Shown here piece after piece: positions 51,101-60,378 of a stretch of 64,000 nucleotides of DNA. The stretch is from NCBI GenBank assembly GCA_965223725.1, contig CBDCXE010000006.1:558001-622000 (forward strand). The letters are read 5' to 3'. The translations under genes were made by a program, and so were the position numbers. Below the pieces are notes generated by a model, which saw only the letters and a program-made list of their open reading frames with translations, was not told the DNA's origin and did no database searches. The stretch comes from CBDCXE01 sp965223725 [NCBI: Nitrospinota bacterium] (lineage in GTDB: Bacteria; Nitrospinota_A; UBA7883). Numbering within the stretch: the first letter of the stretch is position 1; each line of letters begins with the position of its first letter.

Positions 51101-52702
51101 ATGTCATCAGGGGTGGGAAAAAAGAGAGTGCTTTTATCAGAATTGGCGCTCATCATTATCATATCTTTTCTTGTGATAGCGCCGTCTCTTTTTGTCATGT
51201 TGGGGAAAGTTGACAATACTGTGTTTGGTGAAAACAGGAAAATGGCGTCCTTCCCATCTTTTTTTAATATTGATGATATAGATAATTGGCCATCCGCATT
51301 CGAAAAATATTATAACGACCACCTTGCGCATAGACGACCGCTGGTTAAACTGAATAATTGGATAAAGAGTCACCTCTTTAAGACAGCCCACAGCAAGAAA
51401 GTTTTAGTGGGCGAAAACGGCTGGCTTTTTCATAAGCTCCCTGACATGGTGTTACAACATCAAGGAATCCAGAACTATAAACGATATCATGTGCGTCGTA
51501 TAAGAATGGCTTTGGAAGAAAGGCGCGACTGGCTTAGAGAAAAAAACATTGATTTTCTGGTTATTGTCGTTCCAGACAAATTATCTGTTTATCAGGAATA
51601 TGCGCCACGTTGGCTACCACATAAAAAAGGCTTGTTAGTTCGAGAAATGTTGCAAGAAGAGTTATCTCGATCAACTTTGCCGTTGAGTTATCTTGACCTT
51701 AGCAAACATTTGATTCGAGCAAAAGAGAAGGAAGAAGCTCTTTTATATTACAGAAGAGATACACACTGGAACCACTACGGCGCTTTTATTGGATATCAAA
51801 AAATAGCAAATACATTTCCAAAGTTTTTCAAATCTTTTAAGGAGGAAAATGTTGCGTCAGTACCAATCGAACGCGTGAATAATCTGGCAACGATGAATGG
51901 GCTTAAAGAAGTAGTAACTACCCAGCGTCCATTTCCGGACAAGCTGTCTAAACTAAATAGTACAACTTATATGGAGTCACCTTCACAATTCAAGAAATTT
52001 CCATCAATTCTAAAACTGGCTGAAAAAGCTGGCTATGAATTGATTAGCAATAATAGTGGAAGTAAAAAAACAATGTTTTTTATTGCTGATTCATTTGCTA
52101 CATGGAACAAGGAATATTTGGCAAGTTCATATAAAAACACTTTTATAGTAAATACATGGAGTCAATCATGGAGTCGTATGGAACAATTTCCAATAGATGC
52201 GATTAATACAATTAAACCAGATCTAGTTCTTATGCAATTTTCTGAAAGTCGCCTTGGTGTTAAACGAATAAGCCCATTCATTGTCCCACCATATGGCGGC
52301 GCAAACCCCCCTCAAGTGAGGCAAGCTCGGCTGAGGCGACTCTACAAATCGACTAGGGACACTGCTTCGGCTACCGTTAAAAAGGTGTCTGGCGCTGATG
52401 GTAAATCGTTTAATTTAGAATTAAACAAGCCAACAGCGAAAATGGTCATTGCACGCTTTGAAGTAATGGCGCATAAAGCGACGACTCTTTCTGTGCAATC
52501 CAACTTTAGGAAAAAGGAGAAGTGGAGCGATCTATGCTATAAATATGACGAAATGACAATCATCCATATAAAGCCGGGACGTCACACTGTATATCTTTGT
52601 GGGCAGATAAAAGAAAATATTTCTCACCTTACATTTGCAACAACTGAGCCACAGGACCTAACTATAGTAAAAGTGGATGTGCGACCGCATCTAGATCCGT
52701 AG
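51101..52702 (+). CDS. AlgX/AlgJ-like SGNH acetyltransferase
   Basis: 533 residues. One N-terminal membrane segment (about 15-35) then a periplasmic SGNH-like domain: LVGENGWLFHKLPDMVLQHQ, VIVVPDKLSVYQEYAPRWLP, the catalytic-type DTHWNHYGAFIGYQKIA motif, and MFFIADSFATWNKEYLASSY with the probable nucleophile Ser. The last about 150 residues form a separate beta-rich domain (from about KKVSGADGKSF). With the MBOAT partner it should O-acetylate the exported glycan. Confidence 0.88.
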   Translation: MSSGVGKKRVLLSELALIIIISFLVIAPSLFVMLGKVDNTVFGENRKMASFPSFFNIDDIDNWPSAFEKYYNDHLAHRRPLVKLNNWIKSHLFKTAHSKKVLVGENGWLFHKLPDMVLQHQGIQNYKRYHVRRIRMALEERRDWLREKNIDFLVIVVPDKLSVYQEYAPRWLPHKKGLLVREMLQEELSRSTLPLSYLDLSKHLIRAKEKEEALLYYRRDTHWNHYGAFIGYQKIANTFPKFFKSFKEENVASVPIERVNNLATMNGLKEVVTTQRPFPDKLSKLNSTTYMESPSQFKKFPSILKLAEKAGYELISNNSGSKKTMFFIADSFATWNKEYLASSYKNTFIVNTWSQSWSRMEQFPIDAINTIKPDLVLMQFSESRLGVKRISPFIVPPYGGANPPQVRQARLRRLYKSTRDTASATVKKVSGADGKSFNLELNKPTAKMVIARFEVMAHKATTLSVQSNFRKKEKWSDLCYKYDEMTIIHIKPGRHTVYLCGQIKENISHLTFATTEPQDLTIVKVDVRPHLDP

Positions 52703-52776
52703 CTATTATTTCTCAGCCGCATTATATCGCATGATGATCCTTGGGCCATAAAGCCTATAGCAACGCTTTATAAAAT

Positions 52777-53454
52777 CTATTTTGGTTTAGAGCCGAGTAT
52801 GAAAAACTGTTTTCCTAGAAGAGGCCAGATCAGTGGGATTCGAAGATAAAGGGCTATGAGGGCTGGATGTTTTGGAAACCGCGATTTAGTAGAATAAGGT
52901 ACAAACCGGTCTATTAATCGATCAACACTAAATCCAGATTTCAGGAACGCTTCGGCGCACGATAAATGTGATAAAGGCAGATGATGGTCATAAAAATCCC
53001 AATATTGGCCTGGGACGTACCTGATATTCGGTTGTAAAGCCATAAATCGACCACCCGGTTCGAGGATACGTAAAACTTCCGCCAAAAGTGTATCAAAGGT
53101 CTTTTTGTCTGGCAAATGCTCGAAAAAATTACTGGTAAATACAACATTGACATCCTCATCCTTAATGAATGAGAGATCTGTTGCGGAGCCTAAATGAAAA
53201 GTTACATCAGGACCAACAGATAAGGCGGAATCAGGGTTTAAATCCACGGCAAGTTTTTTCCCTGCGTTAATATGTCTGCTGAACTCCCCATATCCTGACG
53301 CCAAATCCAGAAGCGTGTCGCTTGGATTGATATACTGCTGGAAAAATTTTTCGCACAACACTTTCCAAACCATATCCTTTTCGAGTTTCTCCTTTTCAGA
53401 GAACCTGTGCCGATAGAGAACATCTACCTTCTCCACTGCTCTATCGCTCCACAC
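52777..53454 (-). CDS. Class I SAM methyltransferase
   Basis: 225 residues from GTG 53454, overlapping the upstream GT2 stop by 14 bases. Methyltransf_11/23-type: TLLDLASGYGEFSRHINAGK (SAM loop), AVDLNPDSALSVG, VVFTSNFFEHLPDKKTFDTL, LAEVLRILEPGGRFMALQPN and YYDHHLPLSHLSCAEAF-like (WDFYDHHLPLSHLSCAEAF). The substrate is unknown; it is last in the block with DprE1/DprE2-like genes. Confidence 0.88.
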   Translation of the reverse strand: MWSDRAVEKVDVLYRHRFSEKEKLEKDMVWKVLCEKFFQQYINPSDTLLDLASGYGEFSRHINAGKKLAVDLNPDSALSVGPDVTFHLGSATDLSFIKDEDVNVVFTSNFFEHLPDKKTFDTLLAEVLRILEPGGRFMALQPNIRYVPGQYWDFYDHHLPLSHLSCAEAFLKSGFSVDRLIDRFVPYSTKSRFPKHPALIALYLRIPLIWPLLGKQFFILGSKPK

Positions 53455-54157
53455 GCTCGTAATCAGCAGAAAAAATATTTTTCCATATTTTTAGCATATC
53501 TTTAATAGTAGCCAAGATATTTTTTACAGACACACTGTTACCTTGCCCAAAAGTTCGTGGAAAGGTCTGTATGCCAACCTGCCCGACCTGGTATCCTTTG
53601 AGCATGGATTTAATAGCTATTTCGGCGCCAATAAACGGGCTGTCAGATTCAAGCTTTATATCATCCGCGACTTTCTTTTTCATCATTCGCAGACCGGTGG
53701 AAATATCGCGAAAATGGGTGCGAAAAAGGAATCTTAATATGACATTATAGACCCAGGAGACAAAAATTCTCCAGTTCGAATAAATCTTCTTATAACGAAA
53801 GGTTATTATGAGATCATAATGATCTTTGACCAGAAAAATTTTGTTAAACTCGCCCACATCATACTGGTTATCTCCATCAAGCATTAATATCCACTCGTAT
53901 TGACACGCGTTTATTCCTGTTCGAATAGCAGCCCCATAACCTCGGTTTTCCGGGTGATGAATAACTGATATATTTTTATGTTCGCCAGCCAGTTCATCAG
54001 CTATCGCGCCTGATCGATCGGGCGATCCATCATCCACAATAATAACTTCATATGGACAGCCAAGACTCTCAAGCAGGGCAATGGCGTTTTCTGCTACAGT
54101 ACGGACGGTCCCCTCATCTCCATATACCGGAAAAAAAAGGCTTGCTGATGTAGGCAT
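53441..54157 (-). CDS. Dpm1-like family 2 glycosyltransferase
   Basis: 238 residues: SASLFFPVYGDEGTVRTVAE, YEVIIVDDGSPDRSGAIADE, HHPENRGYGAAIRTGINACQ, WILMLDGDNQYDVGEFNKI (DGD donor metal site), and FRDISTGLRMMKKKVADD. This is the dolichol/polyprenyl-phosphate sugar synthase type, without C-terminal membrane segments. It probably moves a sugar from a nucleotide donor to a polyprenyl phosphate. It sits 13 bases after the DprE2-like gene. Confidence 0.87.
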   Translation of the reverse strand: MPTSASLFFPVYGDEGTVRTVAENAIALLESLGCPYEVIIVDDGSPDRSGAIADELAGEHKNISVIHHPENRGYGAAIRTGINACQYEWILMLDGDNQYDVGEFNKIFLVKDHYDLIITFRYKKIYSNWRIFVSWVYNVILRFLFRTHFRDISTGLRMMKKKVADDIKLESDSPFIGAEIAIKSMLKGYQVGQVGIQTFPRTFGQGNSVSVKNILATIKDMLKIWKNIFSADYERVER

Positions 54158-54170
54158 AATAATATTTAAC

Positions 54171-54908
54171 CTAAAAATTCATGCGACGGAAAATACTCCA
54201 TGGTGTCCACTTTAAAGCAGCGGATATCCACATCCAAAAACTGGGAATATACCATACCCCCCCCTTATTACCTAGGTTATTAACAACCTTCTCTGCAATA
54301 CGCTCCGGACTGGCTTTAGGGATAGGAGTAGACATCCCGAATGCCTGGCCAGTGTCGAGATAGCCAACAATGTAAAAAGATACCATTACACCGTATGGAG
54401 CAAATCCATGACGTATCGACTCGAAAAAACTGGCCAAAGCCCGTTTAGCCGCGCTGTAGTAAATATTTGCATTCCTCCCTCTGGCAGCGGCGATAGAACC
54501 AAATCCTACAATATCACCTTTGCGCTCTTTTATTATTTTAGGAGAAAAATAAGATATAATTTCGCTCACTGAAGAGAAATTGGCGGCCAATACTTCTATG
54601 CCTATAGTTTCATCCGGAGGAAATCGATCTTCGTCCCAGGTTGCGCCAATCGGAAATAGCATTCCATTTAGCTCTCCGGTTTTGTCTATCGCCTTCTCAA
54701 GTTTACTGAGGTCAGGGCGGGATGAAGCGTTGAAGGAAAGGGCCACCGGACAAATGGAAACGCCATAGCGTATGGCGCAGTCTGTGGCAAGCGCATCCAG
54801 GTCACGCTGGTCACTGGAGACAATAACCAGGTTGGCTCCTATCCTGGCCAGCGCTACTGTAATTGCTCTTCCGAGGCCTGAAGACGCCCCAACGACAAGG
54901 TATGTCAT
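54171..54908 (-). CDS. SDR oxidoreductase, DprE2-like
   Basis: 245 residues. LVVGASSGLGRAITVALARI cofactor loop, GDIVGFGSIAAARGRNANIY with catalytic YYSAAKRALASFFESIRHGF, and GYLDTGQAFGMSTPIPKASP late in the fold. Overlap with the FAD oxidase gene (4 bases, ATGA) mirrors the DprE1-DprE2 pair that epimerises decaprenyl-phospho-ribose to arabinose in actinobacteria. The C-terminal LGNKGGVWYIPSFWMWIS stretch is encoded across a G8 run. Confidence 0.82.
   Translation of the reverse strand: MTYLVVGASSGLGRAITVALARIGANLVIVSSDQRDLDALATDCAIRYGVSICPVALSFNASSRPDLSKLEKAIDKTGELNGMLFPIGATWDEDRFPPDETIGIEVLAANFSSVSEIISYFSPKIIKERKGDIVGFGSIAAARGRNANIYYSAAKRALASFFESIRHGFAPYGVMVSFYIVGYLDTGQAFGMSTPIPKASPERIAEKVVNNLGNKGGVWYIPSFWMWISAALKWTPWSIFRRMNF
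54257..54264. repeat. C8/G8 homopolymer inside the DprE2-like gene
   Basis: Eight C on the plus strand (eight G in the coding strand) over the codons Lys-Gly-Gly-Val-Trp, about 30 codons before the stop. A slip of one base would replace the C-terminus. Confidence 0.5.
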
Positions 54909-56239
54909 AGTCCTGCTCTCATAAGTAATTCAGACATAAATACCCTGTTTGGGTCAAGTTTATTAATTCGGTCAATAGTAAGTTCATACTCTGGATAACT
55001 GGCAGACACGACCTCCTGTGAAAGTCGGGAGTCTTTAATCAGGTTGGGAATTGCTTTATGCTCCAGGCAAAGCTCGTCAAAAGCTGTGAGAAATATCGAT
55101 GTAGAACTTGTCTGGGCCATATCAAGCGTAACGCATATCCCAGGGCCTGCAAAGCGAAAACCAGTTTGCAAGCCAGATGATTTTTTTAATGATATCATGA
55201 CACCAGGAGCATTGTGATTAAACAGCAACGCTTCCAAAAGTTCAAGGAATGCCCCTGCTTTTTCATCAGTTATAATTACCTGCGCTTCCGCCAAACCACG
55301 CTTGCCATAGGCTAAAAAATAATATGGGTTGGCGGCGAAAGGAAAAGTTGATGCAAATAACGATATATTGTTCGTAGAAGTTTTTTTCTCTTCTTGATGC
55401 AAATAAAATTTTAAAGCTGCATTTCTCAATGGGCTGGCCCAAAGGGAGATAGGTGAAATAGAGCGAGCTCGAGCGGTGATGGGTCGGTATGAGGGTGGAG
55501 ATGTGAATTTACCATTTCCCTCTGCTGGTTCACCTGTATACAAAAATCCTCGACCGAATAATCCTTTCGTGGGAGACGCAACATGGAATGTATAGGCAAA
55601 ATTGGAAGAAGAAACAGCGCTCGAACGTAATTGTTCCAAACCTTCTGTCAATGAGTTTAGTGAACTGCGATGGAGAAGAGTCTTTTCTCCCTTTTTAATT
55701 TGTTCAAGACGAAGAGTGGCGCTTACGATAATTCCTGTGGAGCCATAACCACCACAGGTCAAATCGAAAAGTTCCTTGTTTTCTTCTTCCGACAACGTAA
55801 TAAGACCATGAGCAGGATGATAGAGGACTAATGAGATTACACAAGAATGAAAGCTTCCTGCAACTCCAAAATTTTTTCCGTTTACATCTGCAGCAATGCA
55901 ACCTCCAATAGTGATATCTGGATAGCCAGGTTGGACACCAAGGGCAAGCCCACGCCGGGAGGTGGCGCCTAAAAGTTCCCCCAGGGTTATACCAGCCTCA
56001 ACAGTGACTGTTTTATTATTTTCATCCAGGAAAAGGATTCTGGAAAAAGAACGCATGGAGACCGTAGTGACACCTTGTCCAAAAGAGGCCGCTGCATAGG
56101 AATAGCCGCCACCTTGAGCAATATATGGCCCTTTAGCCCACGTTTGGTCAAACACACGGTATCTATCAGGCCGCGCAAAGTCAGAAGAGATAGATATCTG
56201 GCCATCGAAAGATAAAAATTTGCTTAACTCTGTTTTCAC
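54905..56239 (-). CDS. FAD-binding oxidase, DprE1-like
   Basis: 444 residues from GTG 56239. FAD_binding_4-type N-domain: IAQGGGYSYAAASFGQGVTT, ILFLDENNKTVTVEAGITLG, and PGYPDITIGGCIAADVNGKN-FGVAGSFHS, which matches the DprE1 family pattern TIGGAIAxDxHGKN. In actinobacteria DprE1 oxidises decaprenylphosphoryl-ribose at C2 and DprE2 reduces it to the arabinose form. The adjacent SDR, Dpm1-like GT2 and a divergent polytopic protein support a lipid-phospho-pentose (or other hexose C2-epimer) route. A DPPR synthase (UbiA family) is not in the window. Confidence 0.85.
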   Translation of the reverse strand: MKTELSKFLSFDGQISISSDFARPDRYRVFDQTWAKGPYIAQGGGYSYAAASFGQGVTTVSMRSFSRILFLDENNKTVTVEAGITLGELLGATSRRGLALGVQPGYPDITIGGCIAADVNGKNFGVAGSFHSCVISLVLYHPAHGLITLSEEENKELFDLTCGGYGSTGIIVSATLRLEQIKKGEKTLLHRSSLNSLTEGLEQLRSSAVSSSNFAYTFHVASPTKGLFGRGFLYTGEPAEGNGKFTSPPSYRPITARARSISPISLWASPLRNAALKFYLHQEEKKTSTNNISLFASTFPFAANPYYFLAYGKRGLAEAQVIITDEKAGAFLELLEALLFNHNAPGVMISLKKSSGLQTGFRFAGPGICVTLDMAQTSSTSIFLTAFDELCLEHKAIPNLIKDSRLSQEVVSASYPEYELTIDRINKLDPNRVFMSELLMRAGL

Positions 56240-56799
56240 GTATTATTATGCTTGTTGATTATCTGTATTGTAGCAATTAATATTAAATTACTTACCGTCT
56301 GCCTAAATTATTAGCCACCATGCCTGGAGAAAATAAAGAGATTTAGTCTATGCTCATAACTGTATTACAATAACGATTTAAATAAGTTAACTTCCTGGTT
56401 TTATCATAATATAGCAGAGTTAAAATAAATTCTATATTGCCATATTATTTTTAAGTAAACTTTTTCCAAAATTATATAAGTAATAACCTCTGGTATGTGA
56501 TATTTATTTTATAAGAAATTTGCAAACAGTATCATGTGTGTTATCCTGTGTTGGATTTATGCCAAATAATGCAAAGTAATTATAACCGATAACAAATTAA
56601 CTAATAAAGTCTTAAGATGCAATTGTATGGAGACTGCCAAAAAAAATGCGGACTTGTACCTGCAAGTTAAGCAAAAAATCTGTGAAAAGCGCTTGCTTAT
56701 TTAGAACCTGACGATAAAACTAAAATAAAATCGCCTGCATCAGTCTGGCAATGGCAACATCACATGTTTGTTTAAATAACACTATTTTAATTGTCATTT
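56240..56799. other. 560-base AT-rich divergent intergenic region
   Basis: Strongly AT-rich DNA between the DprE1-like operon (leftward) and the polytopic protein gene (rightward), presumably with both promoters. I find no supported gene. One 17-codon frame at 56617-56670 lacks an SD. A small palindrome ACTTG-TACCTG-CAAGT lies at about 56652-56667. No tRNA or known RNA fold is recognised. Confidence 0.55.
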
Positions 56800-59121
56800 A
56801 TGCTTAAACCAATTGTATACACTGCACTTACTTTTACGGTAATTATTATTTTTACCGTATTCAACCCACTTTTGCCTGGTGTGGGCCTCGATATTTCATG
56901 GTATCTTGCAAACAACCAAGCAGTAGCGCAGAACGTGGTGTTTGGTGAGAATTTGCTAACTACGCTTGGTCCATACCCATCAATTTATTCGAACGTCTAT
57001 CATCCTGATATTCACCAAATGGCGTTACTAGGTGGCATACTGATTGGCGTATGCTATTCAGTATTATTATTGCTCATTGCGATTGAGTTAGACTGGAAAT
57101 GGTTGATCCTTTACATTTGCTTCTTATTTGCCTGTCGTGTCCCGTTTGATACTTATTTGTTTTCATATATCTTCTTTATGTCAATAGTTGTCTACCGTAT
57201 GACCCTGCCCATCTCATCCAATCTTGTGTTGGAGAACACTGCACAAAACAAATGTTTTTATATTTTAGCGCTTGTACCATTGGGACTTTTGTTACTAACC
57301 AAAGGATCCGTCATACCATATATAGTATTAGCTGTTGGTATATGCGTCATTATGTTTTGGATGAGCCGTGATAAAGCATTCGCTTTAATTACTATCATAG
57401 TGCCAGTTGCCAGCTCTTTAGCTTTCTGGGTTGTTTCTGGACAACCTTTATGGGCCTTTCCAAAGTTTGTTGGTAATATGCTTGAAGTTATATTTGGATA
57501 TTCAGATGCGATGTCAGCATCAGGACCAGGTGGCTCATCGCATATTGCTTTGTATTTAATAACATCAGCGATGATTCTTTACCTAACGACAAAAAAAGAG
57601 TTTGGTCCACTCGTTTCAAGACTTCTGCTGTTTACAACGTTTTCATTATTTTTGTACGTTTCATTTAAAGCCGGTTTTGTTAGAGCCGGTATTGGCCATC
57701 AAATGATGGCTAGCACTTCTCTGGTCATAGCGGCGTTATCCATATTACTATTATCTAAAAGTAAATTGCGGTTAATCATACTGCCATTTGTAATAATTAC
57801 ATGGGTATTTATTGACGGTCATTTTTATAATAAGCCGGCGGAGAACTTGACCGGGTTACTGCGCTGGGCTGTTGGTGACAGGAATTTTGAAGAAGAATAT
57901 GAAAATAAATTTAGTGAAATTAACAGGAAATACTATATTCCTAAACTAACAGGGACAGTGGATATCTATTCTTTTGGTCAGTCATTTTTACTAGCTTCCG
58001 GAAATAAGTATAACCCACGACCAACGGTGCAAAGTTTTGCGGCGTACACACCATATCTGGCTAGCCTGAACGAGAGATACATTCGAGGATCCAACGCGCC
58101 AGACAACATATTATTTAGGGTGGAAACCATAGATCACCGATTTCCAAGCCTTGATGATGGAATAAGTTGGCCCACTTTGCTTAACAGATATGAAATATAT
58201 GGATATGATGAATATTTGGATTTATTCTACTTGAGGAAAAAGGCCGAGGCAAAGGGTGATCTTTTTGATGATGAAACAGTTGATATCCAAGGCAATTTCC
58301 AACAGGAGATATCACTACCTGATAGTGAGGAGGTGTTGTTTGCAGAATTTGATATTAAGCCAACATTATTTGGCAGGGCTATGTCTATTATCTATAAACG
58401 CCCCAAAATTGAAATCAGTATTGTCCTGGAAAGTGGACGATCCCGAACTTATCGAATAATTCCTGGTATGGCCAAGTCTGGTTTTATTATTTCTCCGTTA
58501 ATTGAACGCACAAGAGAATTTATATTTCTAAACAAGCCATACCAGAGCTATTTATCTCCAAATCGTGTGAAAAGTATAGTAATTTCGTCAACTCAAGGTA
58601 TTTTTAAATCGTGGGACGAACATTTCATGCTGCGACTTGGAAAGGTAAAGATAGAGTCAAATAGAGACGCCAACCTGTTAAAAGTCATAGATTACGATTA
58701 CTCAAAAATGGCGCTACACCCAGCCCAATCTATTAAAATTAGTGTAAAGTGCCAGGGAGGAGTCGATACAATAAATGGCTTCAGGGTAGATAAAAAAATA
58801 ATAAACGTTTCTAAAACACTCTTGGTCTATGGATGGTCCACTGCATATTCAACAAAAAGTAAAGTCGCCAGCAATATTTATTTGACTTTAACCGATATGC
58901 ATGGAGAGACTAAATATTTGGAAACAAAAAAAGTTGTCAGGCCAAATCTTGCAGAGTATTTTAATAATCCAATGCTATTAAACGCTGGATATTTTGCGAA
59001 TATTAATATTTCTAACATTGAAGGGAAATATGCTTTAGGCATATCCCATATGCTTAATGGCTCAATCAAACATTGTGCTAGTCCTCAAATTCAGCTAAAT
59101 ATTAATAAGCAACCTAAATAA
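56800..59121 (+). CDS. Large polytopic membrane protein, possible GT-C glycosyltransferase
   Basis: 773 residues from ATG 56800 (TTG 56791 possible). The N-terminal half has about ten membrane segments. The first periplasmic loop carries an acidic residue close to the membrane (LPGVGLDISWYLANNQAVAQ), as GT-C enzymes do. It is followed by LLTTLGPYPSIYSNVYH and a second loop VSGQPLWAFPKFVGNMLEVI. From about residue 360 it is a soluble domain (PRPTVQSFAAYTPYLASLNE, ISWPTLLNRYEIYGYDEYLD). I know no named family with certainty. The divergent DprE1/E2-like operon suggests it may use a polyprenyl-phosphate sugar. Confidence 0.7.
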   Translation: MLKPIVYTALTFTVIIIFTVFNPLLPGVGLDISWYLANNQAVAQNVVFGENLLTTLGPYPSIYSNVYHPDIHQMALLGGILIGVCYSVLLLLIAIELDWKWLILYICFLFACRVPFDTYLFSYIFFMSIVVYRMTLPISSNLVLENTAQNKCFYILALVPLGLLLLTKGSVIPYIVLAVGICVIMFWMSRDKAFALITIIVPVASSLAFWVVSGQPLWAFPKFVGNMLEVIFGYSDAMSASGPGGSSHIALYLITSAMILYLTTKKEFGPLVSRLLLFTTFSLFLYVSFKAGFVRAGIGHQMMASTSLVIAALSILLLSKSKLRLIILPFVIITWVFIDGHFYNKPAENLTGLLRWAVGDRNFEEEYENKFSEINRKYYIPKLTGTVDIYSFGQSFLLASGNKYNPRPTVQSFAAYTPYLASLNERYIRGSNAPDNILFRVETIDHRFPSLDDGISWPTLLNRYEIYGYDEYLDLFYLRKKAEAKGDLFDDETVDIQGNFQQEISLPDSEEVLFAEFDIKPTLFGRAMSIIYKRPKIEISIVLESGRSRTYRIIPGMAKSGFIISPLIERTREFIFLNKPYQSYLSPNRVKSIVISSTQGIFKSWDEHFMLRLGKVKIESNRDANLLKVIDYDYSKMALHPAQSIKISVKCQGGVDTINGFRVDKKIINVSKTLLVYGWSTAYSTKSKVASNIYLTLTDMHGETKYLETKKVVRPNLAEYFNNPMLLNAGYFANINISNIEGKYALGISHMLNGSIKHCASPQIQLNINKQPK

Positions 59122-59333
59122 ACCACCAATGCAGTCGATAACTAACAAGGCTATATATTACGTTAGCATTATTTCCAGCTGGCGCAGAATAAAAAGATAT
59201 GTTTCGATTAAACCGCACGATCGATTAAAAAATAGAAGAGATACGCGGTTCCATTTTGATTATTCACTGTTAAATTTATAACATATATATACAAACTGGC
59301 TACTGTAATAATTTAGCGAGATTGCTGTTTGAG

Positions 59334-60281
59334 TCAATTCTGCTCCGCTTCCTTGACGGAATATGCTTTCTTGATTCCGAGTGTACAGCCGCCACATATT
59401 GGATGACCAACTCTCGATTGGTTTTCAACTCTCAACTGCCTTAGTTCAGGTTTATTATAGATTTCCAAAATGCTTTCATCTTTAACATTGTACTTTCCTA
59501 AATCTCCATTCGCGTCCAGACAGCAAAATGCGACTTTACCATCGGAACAGATATGTATCTGGAACCATTTTGCACACCCTATATCCGGGGTTTCGCTGGT
59601 TTTGAGATCACTTACCGAGCCTAACCAATTGAACGGTTCGGTAAGAGCGGGGTTAAACATAGGGAATTCATTTTCAACGAAAGCAACATAGTTATCATCA
59701 TCCAAATTATTGCTTGCGACACGGGATAAAGTTACAGGAAAAGCAATGTTCCCGTTTACTTTTTCATCATGTAGTAATCTTAAATTGTTCATTATAAGAT
59801 CCCACGATAGCCCCATGCTATGTTCATATTTTTCTGGTTCGCATTCATTAAGCGAGACGTTCAACATCATGATATTTTCAAGTTCTGCAAATTTATCGAT
59901 GATTTTCCCATTTAGAGGAGATCCATTTGTATAAAAAGGTATTCTTGCTTGCGGAGCGACCGTTTTTACTTTATCAATAGCATCGAAGATATCTTTATTT
60001 AGAAGCGGTTCACTTAGGCTTGATAATACTATCCTTATTGGAAGTTTATTTGGAAATTCACCTAGGTCATGCAATATTTTTTCGAAAAGCTCACCTGACA
60101 TTTTTTCACCTTTTCTAGATGAACTATCATATGGACAAAAATTGCAAGTAGCGTTACACAGGTTTAATAGATCAAATGTGACCTGGAAAGGATATTCAGA
60201 ATATCGTTCTTGCAGAATGGATATCAGATTCTGATATTTAGTTAAAGATTCTTCATTATAGAAATCATTTTTATTATTCAT
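59334..60281 (-). CDS. Radical SAM protein with SPASM-like C-terminus
   Basis: 315 residues. Iron-sulfur motif CNATCNFCPYD (about residues 38-48), then LSSLSEPLLNKDIFDAIDKV and RIPFYTNGSPLNGKIIDKF. C-terminal cysteines lie in IGCAKWFQIHICSDGKVAFC-CLDANGD and HPICGGCTLGIKKAY, a SPASM-like auxiliary cluster pattern. Such proteins modify peptides or sugars; no precursor peptide is evident nearby. Its neighbours are methyltransferases and sulfotransferases, so a sugar-modifying role is possible. Confidence 0.85.
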   Translation of the reverse strand: MNNKNDFYNEESLTKYQNLISILQERYSEYPFQVTFDLLNLCNATCNFCPYDSSSRKGEKMSGELFEKILHDLGEFPNKLPIRIVLSSLSEPLLNKDIFDAIDKVKTVAPQARIPFYTNGSPLNGKIIDKFAELENIMMLNVSLNECEPEKYEHSMGLSWDLIMNNLRLLHDEKVNGNIAFPVTLSRVASNNLDDDNYVAFVENEFPMFNPALTEPFNWLGSVSDLKTSETPDIGCAKWFQIHICSDGKVAFCCLDANGDLGKYNVKDESILEIYNKPELRQLRVENQSRVGHPICGGCTLGIKKAYSVKEAEQN

Positions 60282-60378
60282 GGCAATATTTCCATTTGAA
60301 ACGAAACCAACATTGCTATAGTAACTGAAAAATTAAATGGCAGGTTGACTGATTTGCAAGTAGAAAAACGTCATGGAG

